A stretch of DNA of 8,193 bases from Bianquea renquensis (GCF_014384895.1 NZ_JACRSQ010000056.1:1-8193); one strand, 5' to 3'. Positions 1 to 6,731 are shown, numbered from the stretch's first letter. The notes: generated from the letters alone by a model not told the origin. A program made the numbers and translations.

Positions 1-60
1 CCCATTCAGATATCCTTCTACAATATTTAATTTTTCTTCTGATGTATATTTCCGATACAT
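1..60 (-). CDS. IS3-family-type transposase OrfA, N-terminal fragment (continues beyond left edge)
   Basis: Only the first 20 codons are in the window and read MYRKYTSEEKLNIVEGYLNG. The pattern, a basic-aromatic start followed by (T/S)xExKLxIVxxYLxG, is typical of the N-terminal helix-turn-helix domain of IS3/IS150-type OrfA proteins, which bind the ends of the element. The ATG sits 7 bases after a GGGGG stretch that can serve as the ribosome binding site. About 50 bases upstream is a dyad-rich segment that looks like the IS terminus. The catalytic DDE part (OrfB) would lie outside the window, so whether the element is intact cannot be judged. A chromosomal HTH protein is the alternative, but a similar end sequence at the right edge favours an IS. 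Confidence 0.65.
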   Translation of the reverse strand, partial: MYRKYTSEEKLNIVEGYLNG

Positions 61-114
61 AAAATACCCCCAAGTAGATTTTGGTTATTTACCTTGTCTA
101 CTTAAGGGGTATCA
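61..114 (-). mobile_element. Left terminal region of the IS3-like element, with an inverted dyad
   Basis: This is the non-coding stretch between the transposase ATG and the presumed IS end. It carries an imperfect inverted repeat: the arm at 65-78 (tacccccaagtaga) pairs with the arm at 97-111 (tctacttaaggggta), with one mismatch and one bulge. Read on the minus strand, the segment aagtagacaag and the following 15 bases match the segment starting at 8091 at 22 of 26 positions. The exact terminus is uncertain. A TG dinucleotide at 114-113 on the minus strand would suit an IS3-type end. No target-site duplication can be tested because the other end of the element is outside the window. Confidence 0.5.
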
Positions 115-153
115 TATCAAAAATCGGCTCTGGTCCCGTCTCCCATCGCGCCG

Positions 154-1029
154 CTATACAAAGCAGGTGATGATATAATGTCCTTGATTGTCGCCGCATA
201 TGCTCTGAATATTGCGGAAGTTCTCCACCAGGCTACTGCGGTAGTAAATCACATACTGGACTCCTTGGCTGTCCGTGAAGTAATACTGCCCGCTCTGCGC
301 AAGAAAATCTAAGTATTCCTCCAGGGTGAATCCCCTCTCCGTCATGATCTGCCCGTGAATCGCTCCCACATATCGAAGATGCCAGGGCTCCTTGAGTCCT
401 GTATCCGTCGTCTCATAGCGATAGACAAAACCATATCTCCAGCTATTGCGGGCAAGCCATTTCCCCTGGTCCGTACTGCGAAAATCCTCGCTCAATGTCA
501 GATCGGATGAGATGCTCACATCCACTGCCAATCCGGTCTGATGCTCATCCTGTCCAGCTTTGGCCAACTGGTATGACGCCAGCAATTCCGCGCGGCTCGC
601 CGACTCCCCCTTGTCCAAAAAAGACTGTACACAGGCAGAGTACAACTCCTCCTGCTCTTCATAGGAGCGATATCCCTGCACCAGATACAGATCGCCTACG
701 CCATCTGCCTTCATTGCCTCCGTCATCTTGACATAGTCCGCAGCCGCAGCCTCAATCAACTGTTCACCTGACTCGCCCACCGCCGTCAGAGCCGACGGCG
801 TGAAGGATGATGGCAGCGCTGTATTTCGGTCCACCAGCCAGAGTTTTGTAACCTCCGCCTCCGCGGTATTATTGCGCGGCTGTTCTTGAAACGCGCTACT
901 CTCCGACACTTCCTCCCCCAGATACGGTTCATCGGTGATCGCACCGGCAAAACATCCGGACATCAGTATGACCATCATGCTGATTAGCCCTAAAATCAAT
1001 CCCCTTTGTAATACGATCTGCTTTTTCAT
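154..1029 (-). CDS. VanY/M15B-family D-alanyl-D-alanine carboxypeptidase, lipoprotein
   Basis: The 291-residue protein should trim the terminal D-Ala from peptidoglycan stem peptides outside the membrane. It begins with a basic n-region and a hydrophobic segment (about residues 9-24) ending in the lipobox LMSGC with Cys26 as the lipidated residue. A low-complexity linker follows, then an M15B zinc peptidase domain at about 85-235. Visible motifs are the substrate-side QGYRS (118-122), the zinc site EHQTGLAVD (His163, Asp170) and EPWHLRYVG (catalytic Glu214, zinc ligand His217), so it looks active. A tail of about 55 residues after the domain (239-291) is rich in Tyr. The ATG follows AGGGGT by about 9 bases. 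There are no vanRS or vanH/A/X genes nearby, so a role in normal wall remodelling is more likely than glycopeptide resistance. The exact physiological role is inferred. Confidence 0.93.
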   Translation of the reverse strand: MKKQIVLQRGLILGLISMMVILMSGCFAGAITDEPYLGEEVSESSAFQEQPRNNTAEAEVTKLWLVDRNTALPSSFTPSALTAVGESGEQLIEAAAADYVKMTEAMKADGVGDLYLVQGYRSYEEQEELYSACVQSFLDKGESASRAELLASYQLAKAGQDEHQTGLAVDVSISSDLTLSEDFRSTDQGKWLARNSWRYGFVYRYETTDTGLKEPWHLRYVGAIHGQIMTERGFTLEEYLDFLAQSGQYYFTDSQGVQYVIYYRSSLVENFRNIQSICGDNQGHYIITCFV

Positions 1030-1077
1030 CTACGCCGACCCCTATCCCGCTTATCGCCAGCAAAATCATTGAACTAA

Positions 1078-1106
1078 GTATAACAAAGATCTTTTACGAA
1101 AGTCAC
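1078..1106 (-). promoter_or_regulatory. Sigma-A-type promoter for the carboxypeptidase gene
   Basis: On the minus strand a GTGACT -35 (1106-1101) and a TTATAC -10 (1083-1078) are separated by 17 bases. They lie about 48 bases upstream of the ATG at 1029. This suggests the gene has its own promoter, separate from argH. No clear terminator is visible between the argH stop and this site, so some readthrough from argH is possible. Confidence 0.5.
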
Positions 1107-1151
1107 GACAGAAATTTTACGTTTTTCTTAATAATATGCTGTTATTCGACA

Positions 1152-2468
1152 TTACAGCATTTCTTTTTTGTTTCCTTTCTTCAGGATATTCTCATAGTCG
1201 ATATATGCGTAGATCGTGTCATCGAAAGCGGATGAAAACTGCCGGAGCTCATCCAGGGACAGATCTTCGATGGCACATTTCTTGTCCTCGCAGGCGATGA
1301 CAATCCTCCCCACGATGCCGTGGGCATCCCGGAAGGCCACCCCCTTCGATACCAGATAGTCTGCCACCTCTGTCGCATTCAAAAAACCGGACTTGACACT
1401 GTCCCGCATGACGTCGCCCCGCACCCGCAGCGTGGAGATGACGCCCGTCATGATGGAAAGGCAGGCAAAAACCGTATCCACCGCATCAAAAAATGCCTGT
1501 TTGTCTTCCTGCATATCTTTATTGTAGGCCAGGGGGATCCCTTTCATCGTTGTCAGGAGGCCCTGCAAATGGCCAAATACCCGGCCGCTCTTGCCCCGAA
1601 CAAGTTCACATGCATCCGGATTCTTCTTCTGCGGCATGATACTCGAGCCCGTGGAGTACGCGTCGTCAATCTCCACAAATCGAAACTCCTGGGAACTCCA
1701 AAGGATCAGCTCTTCGCACAGCCTGCTCAAGTGCATCATGATCATGGACATGGCCGATGTGAGCTCAATCAGGTAGTCTCGATCGCTGACACCATCTAGG
1801 AAATTGGAGACAGGCCTGCGAAATCCCATCTCCTTCGCTGTCATATTCCGGTCAATCCCATGGGTGGTACCGGCCAGCGCCGCGCACCCAAGCGGACTTT
1901 CATTCAATATATCCGACGCATTCTCAACACGGCGGACATCCCGGCTCAGCATACTAACGTATGCGTCCATATAATAGCGAAAGGTAACAGCCTGTGCCCT
2001 CTGTAGATGGGTATAACCTGGCATAATAAACGGATTGGCCTCCCCCGTCCTTTTGAGAGCCGCGATCAAGCCGAGTAAAAGCTCCTTCAGCTCCGCCGCT
2101 TTCTCCCGGGCATACAGACGCATATCCAAAGCGATCTGGTCATTGCGGCTCCGCCCTGTGTGCAGCTTCTTTCCAACCTCTCCAATTCGCTCAATCAAAT
2201 GGAGTTCTACAAAGGTGTGGATATCCTCATACTCACCTTCAAGAGACAGTGCGCCCGACTCGATATCGCGCAGGATCCCTTCCAGTCCCTCCAATATGGC
2301 GTCTCGTTCCTCCTGAGCTATAATCCCGCATGCGCTCAGCATTCGAACATGAGCCATGCTTCCCGTAATATCCTCTCGATATAACCGTGAGTCAAAGGAA
2401 AATGAAGAATTGAAGTCCTCCATCATCCGATTTTCATCTTTGCGAAACCGTCCTCCCCAGAGTTTCAT
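1152..2468 (-). CDS. argH: Argininosuccinate lyase
   Basis: The enzyme cleaves argininosuccinate to arginine and fumarate, the last step of arginine synthesis, in the cytoplasm as a homotetramer of the fumarase/aspartase superfamily. With the start chosen here the protein has 438 residues, slightly short of the usual 455-460. It opens with the canonical MKLWGGRF. It has TGRSRND at 104-110, GYTHLQRAQ with the conserved His154, and the family signature GSSIMPQKKNPD at 274-285 carrying the catalytic-loop serines. The frame stays open upstream to a GTG at 2498, but the ATG at 2468 is better. It has GGGGAGG six bases upstream and the family's conserved N-terminus begins there, while the GTG has only a weak RBS. 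No argG or other arginine gene is adjacent. It has its own promoter at 2511-2539. The function is close to certain. Confidence 0.97.
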   Translation of the reverse strand: MKLWGGRFRKDENRMMEDFNSSFSFDSRLYREDITGSMAHVRMLSACGIIAQEERDAILEGLEGILRDIESGALSLEGEYEDIHTFVELHLIERIGEVGKKLHTGRSRNDQIALDMRLYAREKAAELKELLLGLIAALKRTGEANPFIMPGYTHLQRAQAVTFRYYMDAYVSMLSRDVRRVENASDILNESPLGCAALAGTTHGIDRNMTAKEMGFRRPVSNFLDGVSDRDYLIELTSAMSMIMMHLSRLCEELILWSSQEFRFVEIDDAYSTGSSIMPQKKNPDACELVRGKSGRVFGHLQGLLTTMKGIPLAYNKDMQEDKQAFFDAVDTVFACLSIMTGVISTLRVRGDVMRDSVKSGFLNATEVADYLVSKGVAFRDAHGIVGRIVIACEDKKCAIEDLSLDELRQFSSAFDDTIYAYIDYENILKKGNKKEML

Positions 2469-2510
2469 AACAGCCTCCCCGCCAACTTTTTGTTTCACTC
2501 TTTTCTCTTT

Positions 2511-2539
2511 ATTATAGCGTATTTCGACACGCTTCGCAA
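2511..2539 (-). promoter_or_regulatory. Sigma-A-type promoter for argH
   Basis: On the minus strand TTGCGA (2539-2534) and a perfect TATAAT (2516-2511) are separated by 17 bases, 43 bases upstream of the argH ATG. The leader is therefore short, which leaves no room for a T-box or other riboswitch. The region just upstream is very A/T rich (2540-2560). I do not see a convincing arginine-repressor box. Confidence 0.7.
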
Positions 2540-2571
2540 CCTTATTTTTATATTTTGCTACCTTTTGTCGA

Positions 2572-2608
2572 AACCCCTTCCGGTCTAGATTCCTAACCAG
2601 AAGGGGTT
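2572..2608. terminator. Hairpin between the metallophosphoesterase gene and argH, probable terminator
   Basis: The arms AACCCCTTCCGGT (2572-2584) and ACCAGAAGGGGTT (2596-2608) form a 13-bp stem with an 11-base loop. Read on the minus strand, the single mismatch becomes a G-U pair. The stem starts 13 bases after the metallophosphoesterase stop and lies upstream of the argH promoter. The minus-strand transcript has only TTT after the stem. The plus strand has the better T-rich tail (TTCTTCTTTT), although no plus-strand gene precedes it. It may act weakly in both directions. Confidence 0.55.
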
Positions 2609-2621
2609 CTTCTTTTGCAAG

Positions 2622-3515
2622 TTATCCTTTCGCTTTTTTCTCTGCATATAGGTCGATGCAGACAACCTCCGGCCGGATTCCAATTCGTGGGCCGCCAAGG
2701 CCTCTCCCTAATACCATCAGCGTATTTTTCTCCTGATAGATTCCATGGGTATACCGGGGAAAGAATCCCTGACCCGGCGCCAGCACGCATTTTCCGCCAG
2801 AAAAGGGAATCTTCATCAGACCTCCGTGGGCATGGCCGGCTAAAATCAGATCCACGCCATACTCCGCGTAGGTCTGTAACAACTCAGGTTTATGGGCTAA
2901 TAGAATTTGAAACGCAGGCTTCTTCTCATGCTGGTAGCGGCTCAACGTCTCCTGCAAAGCCGCATGTTCCTCAATTTTTGTGGATAAGGCGGTATCGGCC
3001 GGCGATGGATTCACCGTCTCCATACCCGCCAGGCCAATGCAGACACCACGGCGCCACAGGTAGGCCCCCTTGTTGCGAAGTAACACGATCCCCGCTTTTT
3101 CACAGTCGGCGATAACCGCATTTTTTTTCCTCGACCGGCTCTCATGATTGCCTAGAATCGCATACACGGGATACCTTTGAGCAAGGCCTTGTAAAAGATC
3201 CTGAACCGCTTTCCGCTCCTGACCGTCATATTTCTCCGCAATCAAATCCCCTGTCAGTACAACGATGTCTGGATGCAGGTGGCTCACATAATCTAATAGG
3301 GTCTTCTGCTTTTCTCCAAAGGATCGCCCATGAAGATCTGTCAACTGAACGATTCGAAGTCCGTGAAAGGCAGCGGGCAGTTTTTGTGATGTCAGCGCAT
3401 AGGCGTCCGTCTCCAATGTCCCTGCTCCCGGAAGCCGGTTCCATAGCGATATAAGGCGGGTTGCGATTTCCCTTACTGCACGTGTTGCGGGCCATAAAAT
3501 GAGTTTAATGTTCAA
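2622..3515 (-). CDS. Metallophosphoesterase of the YkuE/YaeI type
   Basis: The 297-residue protein carries the full calcineurin-like two-metal site in order: DLH (Asp60, His62), GD (Asp90), GNHE (Asn123, His124), His208 in LLAHKPE, and GHAHGG (His228, His230). All the usual ligands are present, so it should be an active phosphoesterase. The spacing and the GHAHGG-plus-PF(S)G block are typical of the YkuE/YaeI/LpxG-like group, often membrane-associated. The first 30 residues are amphipathic and may touch the membrane, but there is no clear signal peptide. The substrate is unknown. The start is a TTG preceded at five bases by GGGGAGAGG; no ATG lies nearby in frame. The gene sits 62 bases after the activase gene, with its own consensus promoter in that gap. 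Confidence 0.9.
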   Translation of the reverse strand: MNIKLILWPATRAVREIATRLISLWNRLPGAGTLETDAYALTSQKLPAAFHGLRIVQLTDLHGRSFGEKQKTLLDYVSHLHPDIVVLTGDLIAEKYDGQERKAVQDLLQGLAQRYPVYAILGNHESRSRKKNAVIADCEKAGIVLLRNKGAYLWRRGVCIGLAGMETVNPSPADTALSTKIEEHAALQETLSRYQHEKKPAFQILLAHKPELLQTYAEYGVDLILAGHAHGGLMKIPFSGGKCVLAPGQGFFPRYTHGIYQEKNTLMVLGRGLGGPRIGIRPEVVCIDLYAEKKAKG

Positions 3516-3544
3516 CTATACCTCTCCCCATGGACATTTTCTGT

Positions 3545-3573
3545 ATTATACCCTCCACCATTTTTTCTGTCAA
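3545..3573 (-). promoter_or_regulatory. Perfect consensus sigma-A promoter for the metallophosphoesterase gene
   Basis: On the minus strand a perfect TTGACA (3573-3568), exactly 17 bases, then a perfect TATAAT (3550-3545). The expected transcript start is near 3538, giving a leader of about 20 bases that contains the strong RBS. It lies in the short gap after the activase stop codon, so the phosphoesterase can be expressed independently of the upstream operon. No hairpin terminator is visible between the two genes. Confidence 0.85.
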
Positions 3574-3577
3574 GACG

Positions 3578-4525
3578 CTAGTATTTGCCACACCGGCTCC
3601 CCCAGCATCCCGCCTGCAGCTCGCCTCTCTGCATCCGCGTTATATTGCAACGGTTCGGACAGTCCTCACACTCAAAGCTAGAGATAGAAAACTCATCCGC
3701 CATGGCGTCAACGCCACAGAAGCTTGTACCGCCGGTCTTGGCTCTCTGCTCTTGCGCAAGGATGGCAGCTCCCCATGCTCCCATAACATCATAATATTCC
3801 GGTATTGTGACGGGTATACCTAATTCTTCTTCAAACGCTTGGACAATTCCTTCATTTGCGGCAACTCCCCCTTGAAAAAGGACAGGACCTTGTATCTGCT
3901 TTCCTTTTGCCAGATTCGCTAAATAATTCCGAACCAGCGCATGGCAAAGGCCACTGAGAATATCCTCCAACGGCTGCCCCTCCTGCTGCTTATGGATCAT
4001 ATCCGACTCCGCGAAGACAGCGCAGCGGCCAGCGATTCTAGCGGGATGGCTGGACCGCAGCGCATAGTGTCCCAGTTCTTGAATCGGTATATTGAGGCGC
4101 TGCGCCTGCCGGTCCAAGAATGATCCAGTCCCGGCCGCACAAACGGTATTCATAGCAAAATCATAGATAATTCCATCGCGTATTAGAATGATTTTAGAGT
4201 CCTGGCCCCCGATTTCTAGAATCGTTTGAACCTTAGGGCTAGCCTGCAAAGCTGCAACGCCGTGGGCTGTAATTTCATTTTTCATAACATCCGCTCCGGT
4301 CATGGCCGCTGCCAACTGACGCCCGCTCCCAGTGGTGCCAGCCCCTAAAATTCCGAATTCTTCTCCGACTTTGGCCTTAAGTTTTAAAAACCCATTTCGG
4401 ACACTGTCCATTGGGCGGCCAGCCGTCCGTATATATATCTTTTCTTCCACCGACTTATCAGGATTCATAAGCACCAGATTTGTGCTGACAGACCCTACAT
4501 CAATCCCCAAGAAAAATTCTTTCAT
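3578..4525 (-). CDS. 2-hydroxyacyl-CoA dehydratase-type activase (BadF/BadG/BcrA/HgdC-family ATPase) with Cys-rich tail
   Basis: This 315-residue protein of the ASKHA (actin/Hsp70-like) ATPase fold should use ATP hydrolysis to push a low-potential electron into a partner Fe-S protein. The phosphate-1 motif is GIDVGSVSTNLVL (7-19); a second nucleotide-binding block is EIGGQDSKII (104-113). Two cysteines that in HgdC bridge the dimer through one [4Fe-4S] cluster are present: Cys129 in NTVCAAGTGSFLD and Cys168 in GRCAVFAESDMIH. The core ends near residue 258. A tail then carries Cys270 and a C-x2-C-x3-C-x13-C-x4-C set (286, 289, 293, 307, 312) and stops three residues later. The ATG overlaps the stop of the previous gene (ATGA), implying coupled translation. 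It is the third gene of the operon. The partner is presumably the two upstream products; that is inferred. Confidence 0.9.
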   Translation of the reverse strand: MKEFFLGIDVGSVSTNLVLMNPDKSVEEKIYIRTAGRPMDSVRNGFLKLKAKVGEEFGILGAGTTGSGRQLAAAMTGADVMKNEITAHGVAALQASPKVQTILEIGGQDSKIILIRDGIIYDFAMNTVCAAGTGSFLDRQAQRLNIPIQELGHYALRSSHPARIAGRCAVFAESDMIHKQQEGQPLEDILSGLCHALVRNYLANLAKGKQIQGPVLFQGGVAANEGIVQAFEEELGIPVTIPEYYDVMGAWGAAILAQEQRAKTGGTSFCGVDAMADEFSISSFECEDCPNRCNITRMQRGELQAGCWGSRCGKY

Positions 4526-5610
4526 CGCGCTATCTGTCTCCTCTTCCTGCGTTTCACCATATCAACAAATGCCTCAACTCGGGTTTGATATCCAGCTTCC
4601 CCAGTTAACTCGTCCACCACCAAAGTAAGAATCGGAACGCCATAGTGCTCGCTTACTTTTGGCAAGATACTCTGCGCTACGATTTCTGGCATACAGCTGA
4701 GTGGATATACTTGAATGATGCCGTCCCAATGCAGTGAGCTCCAATATGCGCTATACCCTACTGTCTCCTTTGCAAAGCCACCGATACTGGTATTGAGGAA
4801 AGGGCCTCCTTCCTTTTCCCAGGCAGCTGGCAGGGGACTTAGCTTTTTTACCGTCGCCTCTTTTAGCCACCGGCTTATGGTGATGGACCGTCTTGAGAAA
4901 ACCTCCATATCGGCTAATTTTCGCTGTAGCTGAAAATTGACAAATGGTTCGATGATAGAATAGATGTCACCTACGATTCCGATTCGCACCATCTCTTCCG
5001 GCCACGGTTCATTCGATCTCCAGGTTGTGGCAGCCTCATTGGCCAACATTCGAAGCTCCTTCAGCGAGGCAGCCTGCTCTGCTTTTCGTCTCCAGTCCTG
5101 CTCCCAATGCTCCAATTGAAGCTTCTCGCTTTGACCAGAGAGAAAAAGCTTTGCATCGCCTACTATCTCTTCTGCCTCATCCAATGCTTTCGCCGCCCGG
5201 ATTCCCTCCGCAATGAGGATCGGCAATTGCCGCGCCTTTTTTCCCATCACGTCCTGAATTCGCCGGAATAATTCACGTATATCATGGTCCGGTGCTTCCA
5301 GCGCAATAATTCGCAGCGGAATGCCCCACTCCTCACAGATCCCTTGAAACATGGCGGCAAAATAGCCAAACCGGCATGGCCCACATCCCCCAAAAAATAA
5401 AGCTGTATCCGCGCCTTGCTTTTGCGCCTCCAGGAAATTACCCAACACGATTTTCATCGGTAAACAGGCACCCTGCGGCGCATAGCGAACTCCCACTTCC
5501 AGCGTCTGCTTTGAGCACGGTGGAGGCGAAATGAAGGGAATGCCCTGTTCTCGAAATAAAGCTCCTAACAGCCAGGATAAGCTCCCCATATGGGGATAGG
5601 TGATGATCAT
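4522..5610 (-). CDS. Dehydratase-like/CoA-activase-related Fe-S protein, second operon gene (COG3581/DUF2229-like)
   Basis: The 362-residue protein resembles the 2-hydroxyacyl-CoA dehydratase-like proteins annotated as CoA protein activase or DUF2229. Conserved cysteines appear in the usual contexts: GACLPMKIVLGNF (Cys49), GGCGPCRFGYF (Cys76, Cys79) and PLSCMPEI (Cys306). Cys32 and Cys92 are extra. These could hold a [4Fe-4S] or larger cluster. The C-terminal block DELTGEAGYQTRVEAFVDM (333-351) matches the end of the upstream gene's product, so the two are paralogues and may form a heterodimer. A long charged helical stretch lies at about 140-195. The ATG overlaps the upstream stop as ATGA and has GGGGGA about eight bases before it. 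The reaction is unknown; the family assignment is firm, the cluster type is inferred. Confidence 0.82.
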   Translation of the reverse strand: MIITYPHMGSLSWLLGALFREQGIPFISPPPCSKQTLEVGVRYAPQGACLPMKIVLGNFLEAQKQGADTALFFGGCGPCRFGYFAAMFQGICEEWGIPLRIIALEAPDHDIRELFRRIQDVMGKKARQLPILIAEGIRAAKALDEAEEIVGDAKLFLSGQSEKLQLEHWEQDWRRKAEQAASLKELRMLANEAATTWRSNEPWPEEMVRIGIVGDIYSIIEPFVNFQLQRKLADMEVFSRRSITISRWLKEATVKKLSPLPAAWEKEGGPFLNTSIGGFAKETVGYSAYWSSLHWDGIIQVYPLSCMPEIVAQSILPKVSEHYGVPILTLVVDELTGEAGYQTRVEAFVDMVKRRKRRQIAR

Positions 5611-6527
5611 GCACTTTTCCCCCGTTCTCGCCTTCGCTCCAGCATATCGATGAAGGCTTCTATTCTCGTATCAAAGCCAGCTTCCCCTGCATGTTCATCC
5701 AAGGACAGCTCTAAATAGGGAATTTGGCTTTTCTTTTGAATTAGGCGCTGTCCTACGTTGAGTATAAAGGAATCAACGCCACATCCAAACGACGTGACAA
5801 AGATAAAACCATCTGGCTTCGGTTCATTATCCAACAGTGCTAGAATATAGCCTACTGTTTCCTCACCTGTACTCCAGAAAATCCGTTTTTCTGTCATGTC
5901 TGCTGCTCTTTCCCGGAGGTCTTCTGGATCATATTCATCCGGCGTACAGACGAGAATTTTTTGATCCTCTAACTTTTCACGAAGCCGCATATTGGCGCCA
6001 GAATCGTATAACAAATATGGATGTCCCAATAATGCAACACGAAGCGCTTCTGGATCGCGTTTCTCAACTGGACCGCCGCTATTCTCACAGGCGACCGTCC
6101 AGGCCTTGCGCACGCGGCTGGCGGACCGGTCCAGTTCTCGACCCAGTTCATAACATGCCGTTAACGGATTTTCTCCAGCACGAATACTGGGTGATAAGAG
6201 AATCGGTCTTTGTGTGAAGGCACTCTGGATCATCTCCGGTGCCCCAGCGATTTTAGGGCATGTAAACGATCCCTTGAGGAGGCTTATCAGCCTTGGCAAA
6301 AAAATGTACGTCACGCCCTTTTCACATAGCTGCGCTACATGTCCATGAAGAATCTTAATCGGAAGGCACGCTTCTTCTACTGAGAGCATTGCTCCCTTTT
6401 CGATGAGCTTTCCGTCTGTGGGAGATGAGAGCACCACCGGGTAGTCTAATTCTTGAAAAAAGCGTCGCCACGCTGGTCCATATTGAAAATAGTATAAGGC
6501 TCTAGGAATTCCCACTGTCTTTTGCAT
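5607..6527 (-). CDS. Dehydratase-like/acyl-CoA dehydratase activase-related Fe-S protein, first operon gene (COG3580/DUF2229-like)
   Basis: The 306-residue protein has the features of the activase-related DUF2229 group: a short start MQKTVGIPRALYYF, then EEACLPIKILHGHV (Cys54), GSFTCPKIAG (Cys90) and TSFGCGVDSF (Cys249), each in a family-type context. Cys68, 125, 147 and 194 are less clearly placed. The end, DEHAGEAGFDTRIEAFIDM (277-295), parallels that of the next gene, showing common ancestry. No transmembrane or signal sequence is seen, so it is cytoplasmic. The ATG at 6527 has GGAGGG four bases upstream. A small open frame with its own RBS overlaps this start. It heads a three-gene operon with four-base overlaps, and I did not find a convincing promoter upstream. 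By analogy it should be an electron-accepting Fe-S subunit served by the activase; the substrate is unknown. Confidence 0.82.
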   Translation of the reverse strand: MQKTVGIPRALYYFQYGPAWRRFFQELDYPVVLSSPTDGKLIEKGAMLSVEEACLPIKILHGHVAQLCEKGVTYIFLPRLISLLKGSFTCPKIAGAPEMIQSAFTQRPILLSPSIRAGENPLTACYELGRELDRSASRVRKAWTVACENSGGPVEKRDPEALRVALLGHPYLLYDSGANMRLREKLEDQKILVCTPDEYDPEDLRERAADMTEKRIFWSTGEETVGYILALLDNEPKPDGFIFVTSFGCGVDSFILNVGQRLIQKKSQIPYLELSLDEHAGEAGFDTRIEAFIDMLERRRERGKSA

Positions 6528-6606
6528 TGTTCCCTCCGTGCTGCCGCGTAAACAGTATTAATTGGACAAAGTCTTGGTTGTCCTCGCAAAACTTCCATTC
6601 TTTCAA
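6502..6606 (-). CDS. Candidate 34-codon small ORF overlapping the start of the dehydratase-like operon
   Basis: A TTG at 6606 lies eight bases after a strong AGGAGG (6620-6615) and opens a 34-codon frame that ends at TAG 6502, 26 bases inside the next gene in another frame. The peptide starts KEWKFCEDNQDFVQLILF (after the start) and ends in a polar Gly/Asn-rich tail. I do not recognise it. The AGGAGG has no other obvious use, because the 306-residue gene has its own GGAGGG at 6537-6532. It could be a translated leader that feeds ribosomes into the operon, or a chance frame. The longer overlapping frame from 6640 ignores the AGGAGG and is less likely. Confidence 0.3.
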   Translation of the reverse strand: MKEWKFCEDNQDFVQLILFTRQHGGNNAKDSGNS

Positions 6607-6731
6607 TCGCGACACCTCCTGTTTCATTCAGTATTTCCAAATCCTGTAATGTTTATCCGTTCAATCGATGGCATCATACTCTAGTGGACATGTCGTCCCT
6701 TAGCTTTCCTCTATAGTAGCAAAACAATATA

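Noticed and set aside
125..153. Possible terminator after the carboxypeptidase gene (CGGC...GCCG then ATTTTT on the minus strand)
   Set aside because: Only a 4-bp stem with a loop of about 21 bases; too weak to call.
2469..2498. GTG-started 10-residue extension of argH
   Set aside because: Weak RBS, and the strong GGGGAGG plus the conserved MKLWGGRF N-terminus point to 2468.
2499..2570. T-box or arginine-repressor site upstream of argH
   Set aside because: The predicted leader is too short for a T-box, and the A/T-rich stretch upstream lacks a clear ARG-box dyad.
5584..5595. Perfect palindrome CCCCATATGGGG
   Set aside because: It lies inside the coding sequence near the start of the second operon gene and is explained by codons; no companion sites were seen.
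6446..6640. 64-codon minus-strand frame over the operon start
   Set aside because: It passes through the AGGAGG rather than using it and overlaps the real gene by about 80 bases; the 34-codon frame starting at 6606 explains the RBS better.
6621..6730. Promoter for the three-gene operon
   Set aside because: Several -10-like hexamers (for example TATGAT on the minus strand near 6680) lack a matching -35; a GACATGTC palindrome lies nearby but no pairing was convincing.
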